Assembly: GCF_901933205.1 (NCBI RefSeq)
Contig: NC_044572.1
Location: forward strand, 64,706,465 to 64,770,464
Source: Camarhynchus parvulus
Lineage: Eukaryota > Chordata > Aves > Passeriformes > Thraupidae
DNA: 64,000 nt
Direction of reading: 5' to 3'
Shown: in pieces, positions 49,940 through 63,100 of the stretch
How the letters are laid out: each line of letters starts with the position of its first letter
Numbering within the stretch: position 1 is the first letter of the stretch
The notes under the pieces: model-generated
Told to the model about the DNA's origin: nothing
Seen by the model: the letters and a program-made list of their open reading frames with translations, nothing else
The model's database searches: none
Program-made: the position numbers and the translations under genes

Positions 49940-51149
49940 AATATCTGACCAGTAGCCCAAAACAAATGTTCAGCTCTGTTAAATTCATCTCTACTCAAAG
50001 AACATTTATTACTTCAGCTGAAGATTAGAACAGTCTTTCCACCTTGGGCTGCTCCCAATCTAAAGACTAAAAAAAAGTTATAATTCAAAAGGTATCCCAT
50101 CAATATGCTGGTGCAATTGTATGTTAAATTTTGGTAACTGAAAAAAGGTTCTACATTTTTGTGTATGTAATACTCCATCATAATTTATGAACAACATACA
50201 GAATTTCATTTTGTCTCAAATTACATGGAATTAGATTGGTTATTAGGATGACAACTATGACCTATTTCCATGTTTTTCCCCTTAACTGAAATACACATAT
50301 GATTAAAACCCTATTTCTAGAAACGGAAAAGCAACTGAAAAGCATTCTCAGGTTCACAATTGCATTTCTATGCCTTATTAGAGTCACAGACTTTCTGGGG
50401 AGGGAGGCTAACTGATTAATTCACAATTCACTACACCAAGCAATACAATTGTGTCTATTCATCTGGAATTATACATATGTGATGCTGGATGGCTATGTAC
50501 AAAAACATCCAGTTTAATATGCTCATGATATAAATACTTAGATTTAATGCAGGCAATGCATTATTAAAACATGCCTAGTGCATGAAATACATAAATCAAA
50601 ACAAAAAGACCCAGTTCTTGTAGTTATTAGAGCTCAGACTCCATTACAGTTTCTGCTCAAATGGTATTATATATGTGCTCCTCACAACAGAACTCAAATA
50701 CAAATTGTAAGCTAAATAAATATTAATGTACAATATGTTGAGACGGAAACACTATTTTCTTTATCAAAATCAAAACAGTGTACTTCAAAAATAGAAAGCT
50801 ACTTTAGACAAGTTTAGACAAGCTTTCCATCCATGTTGAATGTTCAAAACTGGTTAAATTATTGGTTTCTTTAAAAAAAAGTCAACAGCAAGTCATGGCT
50901 AGCCACAGCACACAGCTTAGTTTCATTAACTCAAAATTACCCAGAAATTTAAAGACAATAATTCTTGGAAGCTTTTTTTCCTGAAATATAGCTGCAGGTT
51001 TTGAATCAAAACAGAATTTTTTGATCTGCGGAATAAGTCAAGCCAATCAGAGCAGTGCCAGATGTTCCTTAGCTGCTTCCCAAGATGAGAACTCAAAGAG
51101 CAACCACCTCCAATATATGCCTACAGAGAATGTGGAAGCTCAGTTGAAT

Positions 51150-52570
51150 GCCTGAGTCAAGGTCAGAGAGGTCATCTCCAAGGGGAATCTGCAAGTAGGC
51201 ATCTGCTACTGACCTCCAAACCAAGGAAATAATACCAATTAAACAATATTTGAGTCACTTAAGAAAGCTTTGGGTCAACAGAACCTGGTTCTATGGCTGA
51301 TTTTGGCTGCCTAGACACTTGTTGGAAGAACAATACAGCATCCCACATGTTATGAAAGTGATGGCACTTTTCTGGAGTATGTAGAGGACATATTTGGAAT
51401 ACAGATGGTTAGATGTGCCAGTCAAGGATGGGGCACTGCTGGACTTGCTACTCACAAGCCAAAGAAACCTGCTTTGTAAAATTCCAATCAGGGACAGCCT
51501 CAGCTGCCATGGTCACAGTACTGGGATCCTGCTGAGCATGCTGAAGGTCAGTGTTAAAACAAACATTTCAGATTTAGAAGAGCAAACTTCACTATGCCAT
51601 AGCCCATGGGAAGGGATGCTATGGAAGATAAAGTGCTGGGAGTTTTTCACCAACAGTCTCCTGGAAACACTAAACCAGTTCATCCCCTTTAAGGTCAGGA
51701 AAGAGGCAGAGCTTAATTGTGAACTTCTGAATTTGTTCAAATCCAGAAGTATACCAAAGATGGAAAAGCAGAAAAATACACACTGAGAACTAAAAGGACA
51801 TTGATAGGATGTACAGAGAACTTTAGGAAGTTCAACAAGGACAAGGGTAAGATCTTGCATTGGCAAAGCACAATCCAGGAGTGCAGCACAGGCTGGGATG
51901 GACCTGTCTGAGGAGCAGCTCTGTGGAAAGGGATATGGGGGTCCTAGTGAACAAGCAGCTCCATGTGAGTGAGCAGTGTGCTGTTATGGCAAAGGAAGCC
52001 AACGGGATCATTGACATGATGGACTGGATCAACAAGGGCATTGCCAGCAGAGATAAAATCACCGTTATCTCACTCAGCCACCTGACAGGCCACACCTCCA
52101 ATACTGGGTTCTCTGTGTTCAGCTTTGGTCCCCAACATGCAAAAAACACACAAAACCATGGACAGGCTGGAAAGACTCCAGAGAAAGGCCACAGGGATAA
52201 TCAAAGGTCTGGGAAGACTGACATATGAGGAAAGGCAAAGAACTGGGCTGATTCTGCCTTGAAGAAAGAAGGCTTAAGGGAGCCTTATCACCATATTCCA
52301 ATTTTCAAAGGGTGTCTACAAATAAGAGACTCTCTTTTTACAAGCAATCACATGGAAAAGTGAGGGGTAATGTGTACAAATTACTTTGTGATATTCCAGT
52401 TGGACACTGGAATAATGCCATTGGAACAAAATCCACAGGGAAGAGTTGGGCTCCCCAGCACGGGACACCTTGAAGACTTGGCTGGTCAGAGTGCTGGGCT
52501 ACCTAGTCTAGACCATGCTATTGACAGGAAAGGTTGGACCAGACCATGGTATTTTACAATTCTATGATCA
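51150..52570 (+). mobile_element. Degenerate CR1 LINE with remains of ORF2
   Basis: This copy keeps two parts of the CR1 ORF2 polyprotein. The first, about 51180-51790, is the endonuclease region: an ADFGCLDTCWKNNTASH stretch (compare the GDFN-P-W-NNTA motif of CR1) and GALLDLLLTSQ. The second, about 51820-52250, is the reverse-transcriptase C-terminus: KFNKDKGKILHW, ERDMGVLVNKQLHVSEQC, then the RSGKTD region. Between them nearly the whole RT catalytic domain, including the F-DD motif, is missing, so an internal deletion is likely. Stops and frameshifts interrupt both parts. The 3' tail carries the CR1 end block and one ATTCTATGATC unit near 52559-52569. It lies antisense to TMEM170B inside its probable 3' UTR. 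The 5' limit is approximate. Confidence 0.85.
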
Positions 52571-52983
52571 CACTGATAAACTGAAAGTATGTGGAATGTT
52601 TAAATCTTTGATAGCAGCAGATTCTAAAAAAACAGTAGCTTTTCCACATTAAATAATATATTCAGTACTCCCCCTTCTTCCAAATATTAAACCGTGTTGA
52701 TGCATTATTTGTTCTGCACAGTGCAGAATGTGCACTTTGATACAACGCAGAGACAGGCAGAGCTGATTGAAGATAGTGCTAAAACATCCTGTGTGGACAA
52801 CACTGCATTGTCCAAGGGTGAACCAGGGTACCATCAGTGCCATTCACACACAAGATGCCTTTGTAGCTTCATTAAGAGGGGAAGGGGGAGGGGAGGCTAG
52901 CTAAAGTAATTCTATTTTCTATTGGAAAAGCTATTTCAGTTGTTAGCAAGTGTCAGGTATAAAACACACTCCACAAAGCCACC

Positions 52984-53015
52984 ATTCATTCATTCATATA
53001 TATATATATATATAT
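52984..53015. repeat. CATT then TA dinucleotide microsatellite
   Basis: Three ATTC/CATT units are followed by about ten TA units. It lies about 400 bases from the 3' end of the CR1 copy and is non-coding. Confidence 0.85.
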
Positions 53016-53777
53016 CTACACAGACACATACACCGACTAAAGCACCTTATGCTTAACAACACTGTTTCTAGGGATATGGAATGAAAGTTCCAAGTTTTGC
53101 AGACATAAGGCCACTTGCATTTTCTTTCACTGCTGGAGTTATTAAGCAGTACGTTCATGCTGTGATCAAAGAACACTTCACAGACAAACTTTTCATCATT
53201 ATAAACTCCTCACAAGAAACAGCTGAAACCAAACTTCTGTCAAATAAAGTCTTGTCCCTGTTAGGCCACTTAAGCAGTATATTATCTGTCCGTCCCCTCT
53301 TGCCAGGCAATAATGCCATACAATGCAGAGAGAGCTAAGCACACAACAACATTTTAAAAGTGAATACAAGTACATATGCAATAAAAATTATTTGGAGAAA
53401 GGTAGCTCAAAACCTGCAAAGATGCCTCCTTGTCCAAGGGGGAGAGTTACAACAGCAACAACTTCACTGGCACAGTAATTAAAATGAAGAATGAAGTTCA
53501 TCAATACAAGCACATGTATCTCATCAGTTGGCAGCAGTATGCTGTAGTTTAACTTAGTGAAAGACAGCCAGCCATTGGCCAGTGGCAGCAGAACAGCCTC
53601 CTACAAAAATTAAGAATGGAGATGTTCAAGGAAATTTGGAACCTGTGAATAAGTTTCAGTGTGAGACAAAGGCATGACACAATCTAAATTACTGAACACA
53701 GTGAGTGTTTCGTGATGTGTTTGGTTTTGATCCAGACAAGTATTTCCAGGTTGTCAAATAAAATGTTTTAAACTCTG

Positions 53778-53813
53778 TTGAACAAGACACTAACTTACTT
53801 GAACAAGACACTA
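53778..53813. repeat. Short tandem duplication
   Basis: TTGAACAAGACACTA occurs at 53778-53792 and again at 53799-53813, giving a period of 21 bases. It is a recent-looking local duplication in the putative 3' UTR. Confidence 0.8.
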
Positions 53814-55871
53814 TATTCAAGTAACCAAATTAATTACAAATAATCAAAACAGAACAAGAATGAAGATGTGACAATTTTTTTTAAATCCTCTCACTTAAAC
53901 ATATATGTAACAAGGCACATTAGGAAAAATATCTTCAATCGCTTTATTATTCAATTTGACTTAAATACCTGAAACCAGTTTTCTCACAATTTAAGACAAT
54001 GGGGGGAAGTTTCAATTGCTTGTTACAAATGTCATAATTTCATTGTCTAAAGTGCAATGGTCATGTGCCAAAAATTATAAGCAAAAAGTAAAAGACAAAA
54101 GACAAAAAAACAAACCACAGGAAAGTTTTTGAAGACATTCAAAAACAGTGACAGTATATGTATTCAGCCACCTTTTTGAAGCAATTAAAAGTAAAAATAA
54201 CACTGAAAATATTTATAAACCCATACTTTAACTTGTTCCCTGCAAAGCCCATAACCTTGTATGTTTTCCAAACAAGACTTTGATGCTTTTAAAGAAAACA
54301 AATACTATTAGCATTCCTAGTACTTTAAAGAAATGTGGAATAAGATAAAGGCAGACATGTTAGTTCATTATATTTTAAAGTACTAAGCAATGACTGGATT
54401 GCAAGTTATATTTTAAACATATTCTTCTAGGTGTGCAGTAGGTGCCAGTGTTTGTGACAGTCCTAAAAGTTTTTTTGACATCATAACAGCAAAACCTTTG
54501 AATGATTTATTCCCCATCATCATTAAGAGATAACTGCTGAAAAGCATTAAGCTGAAAAAAGATGTAAAGGATTCCTCATTCTTCACAGAACTTTATGCCC
54601 TTTAAATTTTGTATTTCATAAATAATTAGTCATTAGACTTAAAATTTCTCTTTACTCCAAACACTCACATTTATGACATTTCACATGCACAACACCACTC
54701 AGTACCTTTTAAACTAGAAAAGCACAAACCACTAAAAGTTAAGTATTTGAAAGTTCTAGGTATCTTGACCTTTCCAAAGATACAAACTGTTCAGAAACAA
54801 GGTAGTAAATACATTAGTGCTGCCCCACTTACAAATTTTTGGAGTACGGTAACTATTTTATTACACTTAATATTTTTGTTCAGTAGAAAACCAAGATATC
54901 ATACTGTTAACTCTTTCCATTTTCCTCATAGGTGTATTCGCTGAGAGTTTGTTGTATTTGTGTTTTCCTTACAGAATACATGTAGGGGTAAGGGTCCAAC
55001 CAGTGCTTAATTAAATATAGGGAATTTATTTGCAATGAGTACCCTTTTTCTGAGGTTTGCAGAAGGGCTGGTAGCCATGTGTATGCTTAAGACAAAGTAA
55101 TTTCAAGGAAAACATCAGTTTAAGATTTGTTTGTGCATACACAACAGCTTGTAACTTAATAACCTTCATATAGTCACCTTAAACTCCTGATTTCTGACAG
55201 GCTAAAATCACGAAGAAATGTGCCAAGGAACAAAACTGCGACAAGCCATTCTTCACACAGTGCTAATTATATCAGGGTTGTTAAAGCTGTGGTTCTTCAA
55301 CCCCATCAAAATTAATCTACATTTTGAAACAGATCTAACAGTTGTTTTGAATGCTGAACAAGAATATTCAGCGTTCAGAGAGATTCTTCTAACACACAAA
55401 AGTCAGTTATCTTGCTATTTCACCTGAATTCAAGGAGAATTGTGCACATTCACAGAATTCTTCTACATTCCAGAGCTTACCCAGCCACCCACTCAGAATT
55501 AAACCCCAAGTTTGGCACACGGAGCAACTTTCCGGCCCCTCTGTTTCACTCCAAGGTGTTAAGGACAGTGATGCCACCACCAAGCAGGGACCTGCCTGGC
55601 AGCTGCTCGAGGCGCTCCATCTCTGCTTGGATCACACAGGGATGCCCCCTGGCCCCTTATGGAGGCATGTTAAGGCGCAGTGCAGGAGTGCAGCAGTTCC
55701 AACACTAGAGGACAGCCTGCTCATTTGACTGAGCCTCGAGATTTGTAGTGCACTTTCCACATAGCTTCCTTCCTCTTGCACCAGAATTCGAGTTCATAAT
55801 CTGATGAATCCACTGTCAGGAAGCTCCTCTTCAGATTAAAGATGTTTTTCTCCCCCCTTTCCAGATAAGTT

Positions 55872-56002
55872 TCAAAGTGTTGCAAGAATTCTTGAAAATG
55901 AGATAATTAATGTCAGTACTGTCTGTCCAACGCCAAAGACAAGAGCTTCTAGGGGAGCCATATTCTTTCCTGCTACTCTGTAAATTCCAGCTACTGCAGC
56001 AC
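55872..56002 (-). CDS. TMEM170B: TMEM170B last coding exon with stop codon
   Basis: Read on the - strand, an acceptor (CTTGTGATCCTTAG) is followed by 131 bases. GT completes a Ser codon split after A in the upstream exon, then 42 codons and TGA (55874-55872) follow. The protein reads AAVAGIYRVAGKNMAPLEA, then a hydrophobic span LVFGVGQTVLTLIISF, ending SRILATL. This is the C-terminus of the TMEM170 family, with the last membrane span and the conserved SRILATL end. Family members are small multi-pass proteins of the endoplasmic reticulum/nuclear envelope system; TMEM170A is linked to ER-sheet shape, and TMEM170B has been reported to affect Wnt/beta-catenin signalling. B rather than A is chosen from exon 2 and the ADTRP neighbour. 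The frame is intact, with no premature stop. Confidence 0.96.
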
Positions 56003-59000
56003 CTAAGGATCACAAGGAAAACAATGATCAAATCGCAGAAAAAGCCAAGGTTGAAATATGTGACAAATTATCTATTCTATGTGTCAGCTATTTATAGAAC
56101 ATTACCAAACACTGCATTACTTCACAGCATTGCACAATTACCAGCCTTGCTTGTATTTTTATAGTTATATATATCCTTCAGGAATGATTTTCCCAATTGA
56201 ATCAGATCAACCTTTCCATCATCAGTTTAAGAAAATCGAATCTTGTTGTTTCCCTGTATGCATCTTCAATTTTTTTTTTACATTTTTTTTGCCTTGTGCC
56301 AGTTGAAAAGGTAGCAAGACAGTCCTCTAAAAATTGACCAGGTCTGAAGAGTGGTTTAATACTGCTTGTATTGGCAGGGAGAAGACAAGAATAATAAAGG
56401 TGCAAGTGTCAACAAAACAATTGTAAACACACATTTATGAGCTTCATTCAATATTTCACTGAATAAAGTGGTCATACTAAATGAGTTTCTTTCGACTTAA
56501 ACTACTGAATTGTTAACAATTGTTTAGCAAATCCAGAAAAACATGAAAAAGGCCAAAGTATTTCAGTATTTACCATAAATGTGTATAAGAGGAAATTTCT
56601 AACCAATATAATTAGATTTTGAGCTATAGCACATTAAAAAATTCCAAATTTAACAGATCATTTTTCTTGTACATTTGTGTGCAAATTCACATTTGAAATA
56701 TAATATCAAGAGGCCAGGATGAACCTAAATCAAACCCAAAACTTAATTGTAGACCTTCAGTATGGATTGTCTCAGATGTTATCTAGTCATAATTAAATGC
56801 CTTCAGAGATCACAGAGGCTCTTTCAGGCTCAAAGAGAACTGAAAAGTCATCACCATTTTTTTAAGTAATAAGCAAGAGTTAGAAAAAAAGGGGGTCTTT
56901 TTTGTCTTGCACAGACACTAACAGGAATAGTCTGCTAGAGTGATCAAAAATCCATCAGTGACACAGACATATATTGAGCCACAACAGATTTTCTGAAAGT
57001 ACAATCAGCATCTGAATCATCTGACATCTTCAAAAAGTAACACCTCAGTTTCACAAAAGCTTTAGGAAGAGTTGAACTCACTCATGATTGTGGCCATAAC
57101 AGTACTTACAAAAACTATTATTCATACTGTTAGGCAATTTTTTGGTTAATTTATTTTTATTGTTTTGTTGGTTTTTTTTAAAACCATATTCTGTAAAGTA
57201 CATTTTGTCTGAAATATCTCACCAGAAGGCTAGCCTTATGGTATTTCACTCAGCTACCTTTCATAAGCTTTTCCATTTGTTCCTTGGCTAGCTGCTGTCA
57301 AAACCTGAAAGAGATCCTTTTGACTGAGCCCTCTACTGACATTAAAATTATTTTTCAGATTGAACTCTCAAAGGAAATTCAAATTGGCCACAGAAGTATA
57401 CCAGAATTGCTACTACTAGATCAATAACAGAAATTTTGAGCTTTAAGAAAACACTGAGATACTCTGGGAAGTATCCAGAATAAAACAATAAAAACTTGGT
57501 AGTTTGCTAATGATGTATTATTACACAAATAACAGTGTGCAGTACAACCTGTAATGCATAACCCAGCAGAGATGGTATGGAGCCAAAAGTATGTACAATA
57601 GGCTGCCAATGAGGGAAATGAAAATTTGTCACCAAAAAGGAGTGTGCTGGGGAAGAGGAGGAAGGACTGGGCCTTCTGGATCAAATACAGCTAAAATCCT
57701 TGCCTTAAGCTGCCTGGTATTTATATATTCTTGTTTGGCTTGGTGGGGTTTTTTTTTTTTGGTTGTTGCTTTGTGGATTTGTTTGTTTTTATTATGGTTT
57801 TAGGTTTTTGTGGTTGTTGTTGGGTTTTTTTTTCTTTTTTACTGTATTCCCTTCTGATTAGTAATTTTTAAATACCCTTTTTAATTACCCTTAATTTCCA
57901 TGACTTTTCAAAGCTAAGAAACAGATGAGTCTCCTGCTTTTCTATATGCTGCTAAAAAGGTTCCAGAACATCAGAAAGTTTGACAGATCTCCCTGAGCAA
58001 AATTAAACTTACATTGTGCAATAGTCTATACTGCCTTCATTCTCCTACACAAACAATGCAGAAGACTGGAAAAGCAAAGTGGAAATTGAAGTCAGTTGGC
58101 TATTTCAATTTCTTAAGCAGTGGACCAGGCATATTCAAATAGCCGATATTTCAACTTGTATCTCTCAGTTTGCAGCATAATAGCCATTAAAAATCCTCTT
58201 TAATATTTGATCACCATAATTTGCCTTCAAAAGCTCCCCACAGAATTTCTATCAGTATAAAACAACTGAGTTCTGGCCAGAAACAAAAAATACTTCAAGG
58301 TAAAAGTACTTGCCTAAGCAAGCTGCAATGCTCTGTGCAAAACCTTTGGGAACAGCATAACAAGTCTACAGTCTAAGCTTGGAGAAGTTCTCAGATGAAT
58401 ATGCACACAAAAAGGACTTCTTATGTGCTAAATGTTTTGACCTGCAAAACTGGATGCCAAAAACACAACTGTGTTGCTCCGCTTTTTATGCAAAGATAAA
58501 AGACACAAAGTACTTTCATTTGAGAGACACTGATCCTGAAACCTCTCCACCACAGAAAGTTGTGAAAGTCTCTGCTTGGATCTTTCAACACCACATTTCC
58601 TATCTCAGTTCTTCAGAAATGCTCCAGCATGGCTGACCTTGTAACAGGCCACTGCCATTTTAATCCTAAGACAAAAATCAGCATAACATATAACATAAGG
58701 CACTCAACTAGTTCCAACTTATCTTAGCAAAAAAAACATAAAATAAGAATCCAACCTCCCCCAAAAAACCCAATAAAAAATAGCTATACTGAACCATATT
58801 GTGTTAACTGGTGGAGATTCTAAGCTGAGAAATCTGTAGCAATTAAAACAATATTTTGAGGAAAGGCTTAGTGAAACTTCTCATGATATTTGCATTTTTA
58901 TTTAGCCTTGAAAAACAATAGTCAGGAAGGTCTTTCAGCAGCAGTAAGAAATAATCTGACACAAATCCTCTATGAATGAGTAGTGATACCACTGTTCTGA

Positions 59001-59970
59001 TAAACTGGGCAGAACACAGGAAAACCAAAGTGAAAGGTGGGAAGTTTTGCTTTCAGACTATATGGTAGTTGCTAGTGTTAAGGTGCCTAGCTTGAAAAGT
59101 CTCTGAGGGTAAGGAAATCTTTTCTGCAACACTGAAGATTTTTGGGGCAGAAACTATTGCTCAGTTAAAATAGGCAGCACTCAACACATGGTTTTGAAGG
59201 CACTGTTTCAGACAAGCACGTGCTTCTTTCCTGAAAAAATAGCATTCACTATTTTCCCTCACAAGAGAAAACTCAGCATGCTCCTACTTGCTTGGGAAAG
59301 CTACTTAGTCTATTTATAAGTTTGATAAACAGAGCTGGATATGACAAAAAAAAGAATGATTAAAGTGTCCTACAGGTTTTATGGCCCATGTTTCAGTGCT
59401 GACATAGATAACAGAATTTCTTGGGAAAGACGGAAAAGCAGCATCTGATACCAATAACTCTAGATGAAGACAGATGAGCAGCATTTCCTCAAAACATTGT
59501 TGGCAACAAACTTGTGTCATATTTGGTCAGGTGTAAGCCTTCCCCATTTCACTATATAACACACTCCTACTTTCTGCAATGTTTTAAACATGAGTGAGGT
59601 TTTTAACTACAGCTCTGCAAACCTTTGGGCTTTAACAGAAAAAACTGTTGCATCTATCTGAGGATACAATGTCAAGAAATAATGAAAATATGTACTTTGA
59701 GTGGTAGCCATTCATGTAATTCCATAAGAAACTCTGTAACACATGCCCTTACCAAACAGTATTTCACCTAGAACATCAGCAAAGCTTAATTTTTCTTTTT
59801 TGGGAGGTGAGGGGAAGCCACTCTATAACTATTGCAAAATCCTTAATAAACAATTAACAATTAACTAAGAAAAGCAGTTTGTGGTTTTTTTTTTAGTTAG
59901 ATGTAAAATAAGAAAGGAAAAAACCCCAAAACAACAAAAAAACCCAAACAAAAACAAAAGGCAGACTTAC
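56003..59970 (-). other. TMEM170B: TMEM170B intron between coding exons 2 and 3
   Basis: This 3968-base intron runs on the - strand from donor GTAAGT (just below 59971) to acceptor CCTTAG (just above 56002). It is AT-rich, and I see no further exon or recognisable transposon. Simple sequence includes a T/G-rich tract near 57745-57845. Short frames are chance-like. Confidence 0.88.
57745..57845. repeat. T/G-rich low-complexity tract
   Basis: About 100 bases are composed almost only of T and G, with runs of T and GTTGTTG-like units. On the TMEM170B-sense strand this is a poly(A/C) tract inside the intron. Similar A/C-rich tracts occur at 47295-47340, 59915-59960 and 61180-61215. Confidence 0.7.
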
Positions 59971-60141
59971 TGGTTATCATTGCTCCAGTTACAGAACCCA
60001 GAAATCCAATGCTGACCACAATGACAGATATCAGCCTCCCCTGCCTATGCCTCTGCAGCATCACAAACATTAATACTCCCACAGCACCATGGACAAAGAG
60101 AGAGGAGAAGAGAGCCCAGAGGAAAACCCAGTACCACATCT
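59971..60141 (-). CDS. TMEM170B: TMEM170B coding exon 2
   Basis: Read on the - strand, acceptor TTTCTTTCAG is followed by AG, which with a G from exon 1 gives Glu, then MWYWVFLWALFSSLFVHGAV. After this first membrane span come the conserved QRHRQGR loop and a second span, ISVIVVSIGFLGSVTGAMIT. The exon ends with one base of a Ser codon at donor GTAAGT and joins 55872-56002 in frame. The 171 bases encode 56 full codons. The wording around EMWYW and QRHRQGR identifies TMEM170B; as I recall, TMEM170A differs at EIWYW and carries K in the loop. Exon 1, encoding the N-terminal extracellular/luminal part, was not found and is probably beyond 64000 in a CpG-rich promoter. Confidence 0.96.
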
Positions 60142-63100
60142 CTGAAAGAAAGCAGTCAAATAAAGGGTTAATGTTTTTAAGACAAAAACTTTATAAGTAA
60201 GAAACTTTAAAACATTGCAAACAATCAAGAGTAGGAGAAAATCAATACTGATTTCCATCTTAAAAGTGATACATGTGACACCATCAGCACATGCTCAAGA
60301 CTCTCCTCATTTCAGCAGTCTGTCATAATCTATCAGGATTAGTTGAATTAAAAATTATAAAAAGGATTCTGGCAAAAATCTTAATTCAGATATATTTTTA
60401 CAAGTAGCCGTAATTCCTTTAATGGCTTCTTTAAATAGTGTTGACTGCAATTTCATAGTGGGCATTGCAACTGCTTCTGTCGAATAAAATATTCTCTGAC
60501 ACAAAGACTGAAGGAGGAAAAAGTCAAGAACTGGTTTGGGGTTTGTTTGGGTTGTGAGTTTTTATTTTGGGGCAGGTGTGGATCTTTTGTTGTTTCCCAA
60601 CCCCCCACCCTCACAAATAAGAGACAGCATCAGGTAACATCAGATGGGAAAAACTGAGATTAAAGACTTAACTTATCTACACCCAGGAGCTGTAATAGAG
60701 TGCTCCATCAAAGTAGCTTCAAAGGTGCAAATAAAAACTTTATCATTTTAACAAGAAATTTTAAACACATCCAACTCCTTGCTTCTAATTGCCCAGTACA
60801 GAACTTCAGAGAGAGGTAGTGACTATTATTTGAATTACTAAAAAGGGTGTCAAATCATGAGAATGTTTGGAGCACAAACATTTCTTTGAAGAATGGCAGA
60901 TGTGATGAGCACCTTCAAAGAAAAGAGCTGGAACCCTGGAACCATCAATAGAGCTACACATTAACTCAAGAACCTTCTCACTCGGTGTCTCACTTTCTAA
61001 AAACATTCTACAAATCAAAAGGGTGAGTAAATAAAAGAAAAAAAAATCCCCTTTTGTTTTAAGTGAGCTACAGTGGGTATGTATCATTATAGAACTTAGT
61101 AAATTAGGGTACATATTCCACAATCGCATTACACTGTCATTAATTCAGTTTTTGCTGCAGTTCCCCTCAAAAATAGAACAAAACAACAACAAAAAAAACC
61201 CTCAAAAAACCCAGCTTCTTTACAAAAGCAAGATACTTATTGCTTATGAGGCAAGTCTGTATTAATGTAGCTTGACTCATATCAACTATTTGAGTAAAAA
61301 AATACAACCCAATTAGCTAACTTTAAAAATACTGAGCAGCACAAAACATACTGTGAAAAGATGCTGAGAAAAAAAATGTTGCTACACAATAACCACAGCC
61401 CTGGGAGTCCATTGTCAGCAGGATATGTATATAGATAGCACAGATAGAGAGTTTAAGCTTTATTTAGCAGTACTTTGGGAGTTGCTCAACCCTTCCCCTT
61501 TCCCACAATGAAACACTATGTCTGCCCAAGGACGTACAGCTCCTCTAAATCATGATAGCCAAAAGACTCCTTTAAAAGAGCAGCAAGGAAAGTGGGTGGC
61601 AAATCCACATCCAATGAATTCTTCAACCGTAGTTCAATGTGCAGCTTTTCCTTCTGAGTGCCTGGGTACATGTGTCCACATCCTCAGGGTGGCTCAGAGC
61701 AGCTCTCATCAGATCCTCCATCCCTTCACCCCGGCCCCAAGATGGGTGTCAAAAATCTTGGCAAAAGGATAACGACCATGGGACTGTTCCACTAAATTAA
61801 TGTCTCATCATTCTCAGAAGCTGCTGTGACAGAACAGTAGCAGGAGTGCCAAGCAGTCACTCCACAAACCTCCTTACTAAAATTAAGAAAAACTGGCTGA
61901 CCTAATCTGTGGGAAGGGAACCTCTCCTGCTGTCCTAACAGGCCTGGTCCATTACTAGCACAGTCTGGGTATTTCCATTGTTTTATTCAAGTGGCAGCAC
62001 ATAAACAAAAGGATTAACCAAAGATCTACCAATATAGAACATGGCAGCCCTGCCAGACCTACAGCTGGACAACAGGAGGATTTATTAACCAATCTGGACC
62101 AGGAAAGTCTGTAGGAATCTGACACTGTCATACCCCGTAATTTCTACAGGATTTGTTAGGCACTGCATCACCTTTTAGGAAATTTTGTAGGCATTGTCAA
62201 CCTTTATCAGGTAGAAAAGACAAATGACTTCCAGTCTTAGGAAAACTCACTAGGATGACTGTATTTTTAGAAGAAAATGAAAGCTTATGGGAAGGCTAAC
62301 TACTTCCCTGTAACTAAGAAACCAAAAATATTTACAAACTCTTACACAACAAAATAGCTCCACAGTGAGCAACTATCTTCAGTCTTATTTACGTTCCAAA
62401 TAAGGCTCAAGGAAAATTAACATCACCCCTCACTTTATATTTAGGGCAGGAGGCTTGAGAATAGAACCAGCACCAAAATGTCCTGTTGGCTAAAGAAATA
62501 TAAACTTCAGTTCTTTGCTACACACTTTCTCCTCCTACTCCTTAAAAGCAGCAGGAGCTTTGTTAAACTATGATCTCCCTTCATTAAAACATCATGTATG
62601 TCTTTAAACTTCATGTAGGAGCTGAAAGAGGACAAATCACTTCCAAGCACCATCCCTAGGAAAGGCCAGAAGCTATCCTTTCTTATCCTCCTTTATTTAC
62701 TCTTTCTATGCCTGCTAGTTCAACACAATCATTTATTTACTTCTGCTTGTAGGGTGAGTGATGAAGCCAACCAAGTTGTTTGACAGGGATGAACAAGGTA
62801 AGGACAGAGAGAGAACCCTTCAAGCAAATCAGGAGACCTTACGCTCCATCCATCTAGAGGACAGCACAGACACTCTTACCCTGATATGGTGAGGGCAGAG
62901 AATTATTCATGCTCTGTAAAATTCAGTATCATCTAACCCCTGAACCATCAAGAGAGATGACTCTCAAAAATGTATGTTAGAGGAACACTGAAAGACACAA
63001 AGGAGGGGTTGGGAATAACACTGAGAGGTGCCACTAAAGAACGGAGAAAGAGAATGTGGACCTCTGAACACAAATGGCCAAGACTTCACTTGCTCAAAAA

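Larger units (their letters stand above)
47781..55871 (-). other. TMEM170B: Probable long 3' UTR of TMEM170B
   Basis: The stop codon of TMEM170B is at 55874-55872, and non-coding DNA follows on the - strand. The stretch is AT-rich and, apart from one CR1 insertion (about 51150-52570), poor in recognisable repeats, as expected of a long regulated 3' UTR; TMEM170B has a long 3' UTR in mammals. A GC-richer segment (55460-55740) lies close to the stop. Embedded items include a Pumilio-like TGTAAATA, a 10-bp hairpin and a short tandem duplication, listed separately. Shorter 3' ends at internal AATAAA signals are possible. Small open frames in it are chance-like. Confidence 0.5.

Noticed and set aside
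51394..52228. Two open frames (130 and 122 codons) as possible host genes
   Set aside because: Both are remnants of CR1 ORF2 (endonuclease region and RT C-terminus), so they are part of a dead retrotransposon.
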